This document shows positions 36,189-44,212 of a stretch of 64,000 nt of DNA, one piece after another. Source of the DNA: Azomonas macrocytogenes. Lineage in GTDB: Bacteria > Pseudomonadota > Gammaproteobacteria > Pseudomonadales > Pseudomonadaceae. The notes beneath the pieces were generated by a model. That model did not search any database. It had not been told where the DNA came from and worked only from the letters and a program-made list of their open reading frames with translations. Position 1 is the stretch's first letter. Every line of letters starts with the position of its first letter. Made by a program: the position numbers and the translations under genes. The DNA lies in contig NZ_JACHXI010000001.1 of assembly GCF_014191985.1 (NCBI RefSeq), forward strand, positions 62,001-126,000, in the 5' to 3' direction.

Positions 36189-36211
36189 CCCTTACCCCAT
36201 TCCTCATACAT
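36189..36211 (-). promoter_or_regulatory. Candidate Cascade target (protospacer plus ATG PAM) upstream of cas8e
   Basis: On the minus strand ATG (36211-36209) is followed by TATGAGGAATGGGGTAAGGG (36208-36189). Against the mini-CRISPR spacer TATGAAAAATGCGGTGTGCT it matches at positions 1-5, 8-11, 13-15 and 18. ATG is an accepted type I-E PAM. The site lies 73-95 bases before the cas8e ATG, overlapping AT-rich promoter-like sequence. Confidence 0.6.
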
Positions 36212-36221
36212 AATATAAATG

Positions 36222-36299
36222 CAGTTCCCTGGCAAGCCAGGGATGAACCGTATGAAAAATGCGGTGTGCTCTGTTCCCCGCCCTGGCGGGGATTTTATT
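36222..36299 (+). ncRNA. Mini-CRISPR: two diverged repeats around a 20-nt spacer (CreR/CreA-like guide)
   Basis: Repeat 1 (36222-36250) has hairpin CCCTGG-CAAG-CCAGGG and 5' handle ATGAACCG. Repeat 2 (36271-36299) has hairpin CCCCGC-CCTG-GCGGGG and a decayed 3' end (ATTTTATT). Both keep the 6-bp stem, 4-nt loop geometry of the main array repeat (CCCCGC-ACAT-GCGGGG), with compensatory pair changes in repeat 1. The spacer is 36251-36270. Cas6e cutting at both stems would give an 8-nt handle, 20-nt guide and 21-nt tail. Loss of the handle in repeat 2 would not matter for that. Repeat 2 plus its T-rich tail can also terminate transcription. An AT-rich -10-like region (CATAATATAAA) precedes repeat 1. 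Confidence 0.7.
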
Positions 36300-36314
36300 T
36301 AAGTGCCTGTTCAG

Positions 36315-39053
36315 CTAATGCCAGCGCAGCCCGATAACCGGGTCATAGCGCATTTCCAGGACATGTCCCCGCTTGTCCACGACCTTGCCGCTCAACACAG
36401 CGCCAGCCCCCTGCGCCAATGGCAGAACAAACGCCGGCTCCGCCAGCAACCGGCAGCGTTCCCGCAGTGTCTGCAAGGCAGTGGCGAAGCGCGCTTCCCA
36501 GTCAGGTGCGAGCTTTTCCGCGCGGCGCGCATCGATACGGACTGCCGATTGCTCCCAGGGATGGCTTCCCCCCTCACGCAGCGGCCGCAGCTCACCATTC
36601 ACGTCACGAGCCAGATATAGCGTCAGGGTTTCATCGCCCAAGCGGGTCGGGATGCGGGTGTCTTCGTACCAGCGACCACTGCTGTCGGCACAATAGCCCT
36701 TGTCCAGCTTCAGTGCGTTAAACCAGGCCTGGCTTTCCAGCGCGAGATCCTTACCTTTTTGCTCCAGCGAAGCGCGTTGCAAACTGTCCGGGATAGTTTC
36801 GGTTTCTTCGCCATAGACCGCCTCGACCAGCCCGCGCACAGCCCCGACCTCTCCCGGTTGTCCCGGACTGGCGATACAACCGGCCCGCGCGAGCGCTCTT
36901 GCCCCGAGCCAGAGCTGTCCGGCATCTGGATAGACGAAGCAGGCTTTGGGAAACAGCGCGCAATACCAATCCCCGGCCGGCTTATCGACCGGCTCGGGAC
37001 CGAACACATGGAGCACCGGTGGCTCGCGTCGCTCGACGCCATCGGGTGCCGGAGCCCCATTGGCCAGGCGGGCATGGCGCTGCAAACGCCCAGCCCGCTG
37101 GATCAAGAGGTCGATGGGTGCCAAATCACTGATCATTGCGTCCACGCAGAAGTCCAGACTTTGCTCCAAGACCTGGGTGCCGATCAGTACCTTGCCGCGA
37201 CGCTCCGCACCGGTGGAATGCTTACCGAAACATGCCAGTACCCGGTCCTCGATATCCAGCCGATCACCCATTGCGAAACGGCTGTGGAACAACAACAGAT
37301 CCTCGGGAGGCAAGGTTTTGCCCAAGGACTCGTAGGCACGCCGTGCATCTTCCACGGTGTTGCGAATCCAACAGACACAGTGTCCTGCTCGCGCCTGTTC
37401 GATAACCAGGACAAATGCAGCCGTTTCGTCATGCAGACCCTGCACCTGTACGCGGCGCTTCAACTGCGGGCGAGTTTCGCAACCGTAGTGGTCCACGCGC
37501 GGCCCAACCTGCGTTGCCAGCGGATAACGGCGGTCGTCCGGCAAAGGCTCAGCCGATGCGCCCCGACCGCAGCGGTAGGCAGCCAGCAATTCGTCACGTA
37601 TCGCCAACGGCAAGGTAGCCGACAGCAGAATGGCACAGCCGCCCTGACGTGCATGGGCTGTCAGCAGCAGTTTCAGCAGCGTCATCAGGTAAGGATCGTA
37701 GGCATGCACTTCATCCACCAGCAGTACCTTGCCGACCAATCCAAGTAGGCGTAGCGATTGGTGCCGCACCGGCAACACGGCCAGTAACGCCTGATCCAGC
37801 GTACCGACGCCGATCTCGGCGAGTAGCGCTTTCTTGCGACTATCGGCCAGCCAGGCATTGCATTGTGCCGTGGCAGAGATGTCTTCGCAGGCGTAGCTGC
37901 GGTCTGCTGGCTGCTCGCTCGGTTGCAACACGCTCTGCCGGAAGCCTTCGATCAGCCCACGAGCACCATGGGCGAGAATCAGAGAAGGATTCGCCGCCTC
38001 ACCGTACAGGTGCCGGTAGACCTGGCCGACCCGCTGATACATCTGGTTGGCGGTTGCCATGCTCGGCAGCGCGAAATACAACCCACCACCCAAGCCAGCC
38101 TGCATCAGGCGCTGAGTGAGGATAAGTGCCGCCTCGGTCTTGCCGGCACCGGTCACATCTTCCAGCAGGAACAGCTGCGGCCCGGTTTCGAGCGGTACCT
38201 CAGCCGCGTAGCGCTGGAGCGGCGTTGGTTTGTGCAGATAATCAAAAACGGCCTCGGGCCGCTCCCAGTGACGAATCGGCTGCGCTTCGAGTCCGGCGTG
38301 CGTCACGGCCCGCGTTGCTTGGGGGAGCGCCTGGGCTTGCCAGTATTCGACCAGCTCCAGCGGCGTACTGCGATACGAAAAAAACGCCTGATTGGAGCCT
38401 AGCCAATCTGCCAGCACGGCTAGTCCGGCCAGGCGCCAGGCATGGCGGCACAGAATCTTATCCTGTCCGCGCCCAGGCTTTGGAATACCCCCAGGCAGCA
38501 ACCAGGCGACGACGTGCTCGACAAATTCCCACGCCGCTCGCCGGTCCTCCCGCAGGAAATAATCCTCGGCTGCCAGTGCAATCAATCCGCCGCCTTCAGC
38601 GTCCTCCGGTGGCCTGCCATGATGTCCGGCAGCAGTGCGCATCCACACAGCCCAGAACTCGCTGTCCGAACCTGGCAAGGCATCGGCAGGAAAGCCTTCG
38701 GCCAATATATCGCGCCAGAACAGCCAGCTGAGTGTGTCGTGCCGTTTCAGGTACGGCTTGCCCAAGGCAGGAACCAGGTGGGGAGAAAGATCGGGTACCA
38801 ACGCCTGGAAGCCGCGGGCAAACTTGCCCAAGTCATGCAACACAAGAAAGAAGACGAACAAGCCATCCACTACCTCAAGAGGCCAATTCAACTCGTTGGC
38901 CAGGTTCTCCAACGAAAACTGCGGTAGCGCCAGCAAGGCCCGACCACATGCGGCGACATCCAAGGCATGGAAAACCAGTAAATGAAATTTCGCCGAACCG
39001 GCCTGTTCAGGCGATGCCTTGCCCCAATAGGAAAAGCAGGTGATCTGACTCAT
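36315..39053 (-). CDS. cas3: Cas3 helicase-nuclease
   Basis: 912 residues. The N-terminal HD nuclease domain shows HALD and LVLHDLGKFARGFQAL. The SF2 helicase has Walker A GAGKTEAALIL, DEVHAYDPYL, SATLP and GTQVLEQSLDFCVD. The C-terminal domain follows. Degrades DNA marked by Cascade. It is transcribed on the same strand as cas8e, but the 198-base gap suggests the Cascade genes also have their own promoter. Confidence 0.97.
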   Translation of the reverse strand: MSQITCFSYWGKASPEQAGSAKFHLLVFHALDVAACGRALLALPQFSLENLANELNWPLEVVDGLFVFFLVLHDLGKFARGFQALVPDLSPHLVPALGKPYLKRHDTLSWLFWRDILAEGFPADALPGSDSEFWAVWMRTAAGHHGRPPEDAEGGGLIALAAEDYFLREDRRAAWEFVEHVVAWLLPGGIPKPGRGQDKILCRHAWRLAGLAVLADWLGSNQAFFSYRSTPLELVEYWQAQALPQATRAVTHAGLEAQPIRHWERPEAVFDYLHKPTPLQRYAAEVPLETGPQLFLLEDVTGAGKTEAALILTQRLMQAGLGGGLYFALPSMATANQMYQRVGQVYRHLYGEAANPSLILAHGARGLIEGFRQSVLQPSEQPADRSYACEDISATAQCNAWLADSRKKALLAEIGVGTLDQALLAVLPVRHQSLRLLGLVGKVLLVDEVHAYDPYLMTLLKLLLTAHARQGGCAILLSATLPLAIRDELLAAYRCGRGASAEPLPDDRRYPLATQVGPRVDHYGCETRPQLKRRVQVQGLHDETAAFVLVIEQARAGHCVCWIRNTVEDARRAYESLGKTLPPEDLLLFHSRFAMGDRLDIEDRVLACFGKHSTGAERRGKVLIGTQVLEQSLDFCVDAMISDLAPIDLLIQRAGRLQRHARLANGAPAPDGVERREPPVLHVFGPEPVDKPAGDWYCALFPKACFVYPDAGQLWLGARALARAGCIASPGQPGEVGAVRGLVEAVYGEETETIPDSLQRASLEQKGKDLALESQAWFNALKLDKGYCADSSGRWYEDTRIPTRLGDETLTLYLARDVNGELRPLREGGSHPWEQSAVRIDARRAEKLAPDWEARFATALQTLRERCRLLAEPAFVLPLAQGAGAVLSGKVVDKRGHVLEMRYDPVIGLRWH

Positions 39054-39311
39054 GGCTCAGCCTCGGTCCGGCTGAACGATATTCGATTGGGCCTGCTGAC
39101 AGGCATGTTCCAATGCATATATGTTTCTTTCTTGAAATAACCAGATGCCATTGCCCAAGAAACCATTCTGACAACCGCTGAATGCCCTCGCGGTAAACGC
39201 CAGGACACATCCTTGCGCAGTGGAAAATGCGGATGCGCTGAAAGCTTTATCCCGAATCAGCCGATAAAGAACCAGCCAGGTACTGTACGAGAGTTAGCCA
39301 CACGAAGTAGA

Positions 39312-39337
39312 GAGGGAGAACACGCATGTTCTCCCTC
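39312..39337. terminator. Perfect 11-bp hairpin upstream of cas3
   Basis: GAGGGAGAACA / TGTTCTCCCTC with a CGCA loop. In the minus direction it is followed by TCTACTTC, in the plus direction by GAATAAAACG. It probably separates sthA from cas3 transcription, though neither side has a strong T-run. Confidence 0.5.
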
Positions 39338-39447
39338 GAATAAAACGTTTACCACCAGGGTATTCGTAAAAACCAGACCTGCTGCCTGATTAGAAGCTTT
39401 CCCGATTCGGCCAGCGCCAGGCTGCCGAATCGGTGAGGGCATCTTCC

Positions 39448-39472
39448 CCGCCCGGCTCAGGCCACCGGGCGG
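39448..39472 (-). terminator. GC-rich hairpin just after sthA
   Basis: CCGCCCGG / CCGGGCGG, 8-bp perfect stem within 35 bases of the sthA stop. No T-run follows. Confidence 0.45.
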
Positions 39473-39478
39473 AGCCGC

Positions 39479-40873
39479 TCAAAAAAGCCGGTTGAGCCCA
39501 TCGAACGCCGCGACTCGGTAGGCTTCGGCCATGGTTGGATAGTTGAAGGTGGTGTTGACGAAGAACTTGAGAGTATTGCCTTCTCCCGGCTGGTTCATGA
39601 TCGCCTGGCCGATATGCACGATTTCCGAAGCCTGGTAGCCGAAACAATGCACACCCAGAATCTCCAGGGTCTCGCGATGGAAGAGGATCTTCAGCATGCC
39701 GACTTCCTCACCGGAAATCTGCGCGCGCGCCATGCCTTTGAAGAACGCTTTGCCGACTTCGTAAGGGATCTTGGCCTGAGTCAGTTCGCGCTCGTTCTTG
39801 CCGATGGAGCTGATCTCGGGAATGGTGTAGATACCGGTCGGCACATCGTCGACGAAGCGGCAGCTGTCGTTCTCGACGATGCTACCGGCAGCGGAACGAC
39901 CCTGGTCGTAGGCGGCACTGGCCAAGGATGGCCAGCCGATCACATCGCCCGCCGCATAGATGTTCGGGACCTCGGTACGATATTGCTGATCGACCTGGAT
40001 CTGCCCACGGCTATTGGCTTTGAGACCGATGTTTTCGAGCTTCAGGCTGTCGGTATTACCGGTACGGCCGTTACACCAGAGGAAGGCATCGGCCTTGATC
40101 TTCTTGCCCGACTTGAGGTGGAGAATCACCCCGTTGGTGATGCCTTCGACCCGCTCGTATTCCTCGTTATGGCGAATCAGTACGTTGTTGTAGCGCAAGT
40201 GGTAGCTGAGTGCGTCAGAGATTTCGTCATCGAGGAAGCTGAGCAACTGGTCGCGGTTGTCGATCAGGTCGACCAGAACGCCCAGCCCACTGAAGATCGA
40301 CGCGTATTCGGTACCGATAACACCAGCTCCGTAGATGATCAGACGGCGCGGCGTATGGCCAAGGTTGAGAATGGTGTCGCTGTCATAGATCCGTGGATGA
40401 TTGAAATCGACATCAGCCGGACGATAAGGCCGGGAACCGGTGGCAATAATGACCTGCTTGGCCGTCAGACGCTCAAGGACGCCGTTATGGGAAAACACTT
40501 CCACGGTGTTCTCATCGGCAAAGCTGGCGGTACCGAAGAAAATATCGATGCGGTTGCGCGCATAGTAGCTGGTGCGTGAAGTCACCTGTTTGGCGATGAC
40601 TCTTTCCGCGCTTTTCAGCACATCGGGAAAGGAAAACCAACGAGGTTCGCCGATCTGACGGAACAGCGGATTGGTGTTGTACTGCAGGATCTGCCGCACC
40701 GAATGGCGCAGCGCTTTGGATGGAATGGTCCCCAGATGGGTGCAACCACCGCCGAGCTGGCTGTAGTTTTCAACTACGGCAACCTTGCGCCCTGCCTTTG
40801 AGGCATTCATTGCAGCGCCTTCACCTGCCGGGCCGGAGCCCAGTATCACTACGTCATAGTTATAGACAGCCAT
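39479..40873 (-). CDS. sthA: Soluble pyridine nucleotide transhydrogenase
   Basis: Cytoplasmic FAD enzyme moving hydride from NADPH to NAD+. The 464 residues start [20 protein letters not shown] at ATG 40873, behind AAAGGAG. The FAD GxGxxG is followed by [17 protein letters not shown], which keeps only one Cys of the disulfide reductases, as is typical of SthA. NAD-binding [14 protein letters not shown] and the FAD-contacting [16 protein letters not shown] follow, with the dimerisation end [15 protein letters not shown]. An alternative start 2 codons upstream is possible. Confidence 0.96.
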   Translation of the reverse strand: MAVYNYDVVILGSGPAGEGAAMNASKAGRKVAVVENYSQLGGGCTHLGTIPSKALRHSVRQILQYNTNPLFRQIGEPRWFSFPDVLKSAERVIAKQVTSRTSYYARNRIDIFFGTASFADENTVEVFSHNGVLERLTAKQVIIATGSRPYRPADVDFNHPRIYDSDTILNLGHTPRRLIIYGAGVIGTEYASIFSGLGVLVDLIDNRDQLLSFLDDEISDALSYHLRYNNVLIRHNEEYERVEGITNGVILHLKSGKKIKADAFLWCNGRTGNTDSLKLENIGLKANSRGQIQVDQQYRTEVPNIYAAGDVIGWPSLASAAYDQGRSAAGSIVENDSCRFVDDVPTGIYTIPEISSIGKNERELTQAKIPYEVGKAFFKGMARAQISGEEVGMLKILFHRETLEILGVHCFGYQASEIVHIGQAIMNQPGEGNTLKFFVNTTFNYPTMAEAYRVAAFDGLNRLF

Positions 40874-41221
40874 AATCACTCCTTTAACGCAGCAGGCAAC
40901 CTCTCAGTCTGCTGCGGTTGACGAATCCATCGAAGGCCAGCTCAATCCGCCCCGCTTCGTTTAGCCTCATGATGCCAGCAAATCCCTTGACGGGCTGTTG
41001 GCAAAAAGTCTGGCACGAGCACTGATTTCGCTGGAATTTCAAGCGTTGATGAAGCCTGTTTCGTCGACTCTGTGTACGTTTTTGCTGCTTGGCCCGGTGA
41101 TCCTTGCTGGAGCGATCACTCTTGTCGTCATTCGGGCCATCGCCAGAACCATGAATGGCAATGACGGTATCTGCCATGCCGAAAACCATCGACGGCATGA
41201 CGAAAAAAACCGGCGAACCGG
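40874..41221. other. Intergenic stretch between apbE and sthA
   Basis: No convincing gene. In P. aeruginosa this place holds nqrM. I looked for its Cys-rich end on the minus strand and did not find it. A plus-strand frame (40998-41477) has one hydrophobic run (TLCTFLLLGPVILAGAITLV) but overlaps apbE and lacks a ribosome site. Confidence 0.4.
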
Positions 41222-42247
41222 TCATTTTTTATCCTTGATGGCGAACAGCCGGTCGAACGCTTCAGTATGCTGCGCAACGAATCCCTGGTCGCCATGGGTT
41301 ACGAAGAGCGCTGCAATACCTTTTTGGGTGGCAAAATCGAAACCACGTTCGGGCCCCATGACCATCAGCGTGGTCGACAGGCCGTCTGCCCGCATTGCCG
41401 ACGGCTCCGCAACCGTGACGGCAGCGAGCTTATGCGTAATCGGTGCACCGGTCTGCGGGTCCAGCGTATGCGAGTAGCGTTTGCCATTTTCCTCGTAATA
41501 GTTGCGGTAATCGCCAGAGGTGGAAATCGAATAGCCGTCCAGCTCGATGACTTCCTGGAGCGAGCGCTCGTTTTCCCTGGGAGCTTCGATAGCAACTCGC
41601 CATGAGGAACCATCCGGTTTCTTGCCTTGAGCACGCAGCTCACCGGTGATTTCCACCAGATAGCTTTTCACCCCCAGCGCCTCGAGATGCGCCACCACCA
41701 GGTCGACGGCGTAGCCGGCAGCGATGCTGTTGAAATCCACCTGTAGCTCGATGTCCTTGCACAAACGCCCATGGTCGATGTGCAGATAGCGATGATCGAC
41801 CCGCTGGCGTACCTTGGCGATCTGCTCTGCAGTCGGCAACCGTTCGACGCGGCCATGGGGGCCGAATCCCCAGAGTTCGAGCAGGGGTTCGACCGTCAAA
41901 TCCAGTGCCCCATCGCTTTCGATTGCCAGTTGTTCACCCACGGTAACCAGCTTGAGAACGCTTTCAGGCATGTTCTCGCAGCTACCTGCCGGCAAAGCGT
42001 TGAATTTCTGGATGGCGGAATCAGGGCGGTAGGTAGACAGATCCTTGTCGATTCCGGCCAGTATCGCCTCGGTTTCGCGCTTCAGCAGAGTTGGCTCGGG
42101 CGTAGCCTCGGTGCGGACATACTTGATCGAATAGGTACTGCCCATGGTCAGGCCAACGAATTCCTCGACCTTGTCCTGACGAAAACAACCCACCACTAGC
42201 GTCGCCAGGACGAGAATGGTGACGGGCCGCCACCGGGTCTTGTTCAT
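41222..42247 (-). CDS. apbE: FAD:protein FMN transferase, lipoprotein form
   Basis: Attaches FMN to Thr of target flavoproteins such as NqrB/NqrC. The 341 residues start at 42247 (MNKTRWRPVTILVL), with a lipobox LVVGC placing Cys near 19, so it is exported and lipidated. Family motifs are LTMGSTYSIKY, DKDLSTYRPDSAIQKFN, VDFNSIAAGYAVD and YSHTLDPQTGAPI. The nqr genes it normally follows are not in this window; see findings. Confidence 0.93.
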   Translation of the reverse strand: MNKTRWRPVTILVLATLVVGCFRQDKVEEFVGLTMGSTYSIKYVRTEATPEPTLLKRETEAILAGIDKDLSTYRPDSAIQKFNALPAGSCENMPESVLKLVTVGEQLAIESDGALDLTVEPLLELWGFGPHGRVERLPTAEQIAKVRQRVDHRYLHIDHGRLCKDIELQVDFNSIAAGYAVDLVVAHLEALGVKSYLVEITGELRAQGKKPDGSSWRVAIEAPRENERSLQEVIELDGYSISTSGDYRNYYEENGKRYSHTLDPQTGAPITHKLAAVTVAEPSAMRADGLSTTLMVMGPERGFDFATQKGIAALFVTHGDQGFVAQHTEAFDRLFAIKDKK

Positions 42248-42545
42248 GTCAGCCACCGAAGCCATCGAGCAGGAATCGCTCCAGCCGCGTACCGGACCGC
42301 TTCGATAGTGTAATTGTGGTTATCAGGACGCTTTTCATGCATAGGCCATACGCTTTGAACTCACGGTACTTGCAGCAAGCGAAAAGAAAATCCGCCCGAT
42401 TATAGAGGTCGCACAGCAACAGAAACCACCCGGCGTGCTTATTCTTTACGCGATGAAAAAAAATGGAAATGTTTTACGATCCAGCATCATCACCCTAAAA
42501 AAGGGCCCGAATAATGCCGAAATTCTGGAATTGGAAAGCAGAAAA
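42248..42545. other. Intergenic stretch upstream of apbE
   Basis: Holds the apbE upstream region and nothing else I can name. A short plus-strand frame from 42435 runs into the gapdh gene on the other strand and is not credible. Confidence 0.4.
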
Positions 42546-42580
42546 CAAAAAAACCGCCTCTTGAAGAAGCGGTTTTTTTT
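42546..42580. terminator. Rho-independent terminator of the gapdh gene (bidirectional)
   Basis: AAAACCGC / GCGGTTTT stem around a CTCTTGAAGAA loop, with A-run before and eight T after on the plus strand. The minus strand likewise ends in TTTTTTTG, 17 bases past the gapdh stop. Confidence 0.88.
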
Positions 42581-42596
42581 ACGCGCAGGCACTACG

Positions 42597-44045
42597 TCAG
42601 TGTGGGAAAACCGGCGGATTCACGCCAGCCATTTCCTCCATGACGCGAACCACCTGGTGACTGTAACCAAACTCGTTGTCGTACCAGACATACAAGACAA
42701 CCCGGTTGTCGTTACAGATAGTCGCTTCGGCATCGACCACACCGGCATGCCGGGACCCGACGAAGTCGGTAGAAACCACTTCCGGCGAATTGACGAAATC
42801 GATCTGCTTCTGCAAATCCGAATGCATGGCCATCTGGCGCAAGTATTCGTTGACTTCATCGCGGTCGGTGGCTTTTTCCAGGGTCAGGTTGAGGATGGCC
42901 ATGGAAACGTTCGGCGTGGGCACGCGGATGGCATTGCCGGTCAGCTTGCCCTTCAGCACGGGTAGCGCCTTGGCGGCGGCAGTGGCAGCACCGGTTTCGG
43001 TAATGACCATGTTCAATGGTGCGCTGCGGCCACGACGACTGCCTTTGTGGAAGTTGTCGATCAAATTCTGATCATTGGTGTAGGAATGCACGGTTTCCAC
43101 ATGCCCATGGACGATACCGAATTTATCGTAGATGGCCTTGAGCACCGGAACGATGGCGTTGGTGGTACAGGAAGCGGCAGTGATGATCTTGTCGTCGGCG
43201 GTGATTTCGCCATGGTTGATACCATGTACGATATTCTTCAACGCACCCTTGCCCGGTGCAGTGAGCACCACCCGGTCGACGCCAGGACATTTCAGATGCA
43301 GGCTGAGCCCTTCGGCGTCGCGCCACTTGCCGGTGTTGTCCACTAGCAAGGCCTGCTCGATACCATACTGGGTGTAGTCCACTGAGGACGGGTCGTTGGA
43401 ATAGATGACCTGGACCAGATTACCGTTGACCGTAAGCGTATTGCGCTCTCCGTCAACGGTGATGGTACCGTCGAATGGGCCATGCACGGAATCGCGACGC
43501 AACAGGCTGGCGCGCTTGACCAGATCGTCGTCCGAGCCCTTGCGTACAACGATGGCCCGCAGGCGCAACCCGTCACCGCCGCCGGTCTTCTCGACCAGGA
43601 TGCGGGCCAGCAAGCGACCGATACGGCCGAAGCCGTACAGCACCACATCGGTTCCCTTGCGTGGGTTGGTGTTGCGTTTGCCAGCAATCTCGGCCAGCTC
43701 TTCACGCACGAACTGGTCGAGATTGCGGCCGTTGCCCTCTGCCCTGAACTTGCCCACCAACTTGCCCAGATCCACCGAGGCCGCTCCCAGCGCCATGTCG
43801 CTCATGGTCTTGAGTATCTGGAAGGTATCGTGTACCGACAGCTCTTCGTGATCGCTGACACGATGACGAGCAAAGCGATGCGCCTTGAGGATGGCGATCA
43901 CCGAGCGATTGATCAGGCCACGACCGTAAATCGAAGTGACTACATTGTTGTTACGATACAATTGGCCTATCAGCGGGATCATCGCCTCGGCTTGGGCTTC
44001 GCGGTCGATCCATTCTCCAAGGCACTGGTCGGTCGTCTGAGTCAC
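42597..44045 (-). CDS. Glyceraldehyde-3-phosphate dehydrogenase, long Pseudomonas type
   Basis: 482 residues, longer than the usual 330 because of a 130-residue N-terminal extension (CLGEWIDREAQAEAMIPLIG...) seen in the PA3001-type enzyme. NAD-binding VLYGFGRIGRLLARILVEK, catalytic ITAASCTTNAIVPVLKA and GAATAAAKALP confirm the family. The GTG at 44045 is chosen because AAGGAA lies 6 bases upstream; the ATG at 44063 (MWKELPV) has no ribosome site. Divergent from mfd. Confidence 0.93.
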   Translation of the reverse strand: MTQTTDQCLGEWIDREAQAEAMIPLIGQLYRNNNVVTSIYGRGLINRSVIAILKAHRFARHRVSDHEELSVHDTFQILKTMSDMALGAASVDLGKLVGKFRAEGNGRNLDQFVREELAEIAGKRNTNPRKGTDVVLYGFGRIGRLLARILVEKTGGGDGLRLRAIVVRKGSDDDLVKRASLLRRDSVHGPFDGTITVDGERNTLTVNGNLVQVIYSNDPSSVDYTQYGIEQALLVDNTGKWRDAEGLSLHLKCPGVDRVVLTAPGKGALKNIVHGINHGEITADDKIITAASCTTNAIVPVLKAIYDKFGIVHGHVETVHSYTNDQNLIDNFHKGSRRGRSAPLNMVITETGAATAAAKALPVLKGKLTGNAIRVPTPNVSMAILNLTLEKATDRDEVNEYLRQMAMHSDLQKQIDFVNSPEVVSTDFVGSRHAGVVDAEATICNDNRVVLYVWYDNEFGYSHQVVRVMEEMAGVNPPVFPH

Positions 44046-44212
44046 AGGCAGTTCCTTCCACATGTAGTGGCTTATGAAAAGGGACTACATCATGACATTC
44101 CCTCGTGTCGCCGGCAATCCGCAATCAGGACCAGCTATCCCGGACACTGACAGCCGAGAGCCGCGATAGTTACAATCACCGATTCACCTATTATCCGGAG
44201 CCATGCCGCCTC

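Larger units (their letters stand above)
39054..39475. other. Intergenic stretch between cas3 and sthA
   Basis: No gene supported. It holds the cas3 upstream region (AT-rich CATATATG near 39116) and two hairpins listed separately. Confidence 0.5.

Noticed and set aside
36219-36302. A 27-codon plus-strand ORF (MQFPGKPGMNRMKNAV...) spanning the whole mini-CRISPR.
   Set aside because: No ribosome-binding site. Conserved hairpin geometry and a matching target fit an RNA better. Could be revisited if the frame is conserved.
40998-41477. A plus-strand ORF with a hydrophobic run.
   Set aside because: Overlaps the 3' third of apbE on the other strand and lacks start signals.
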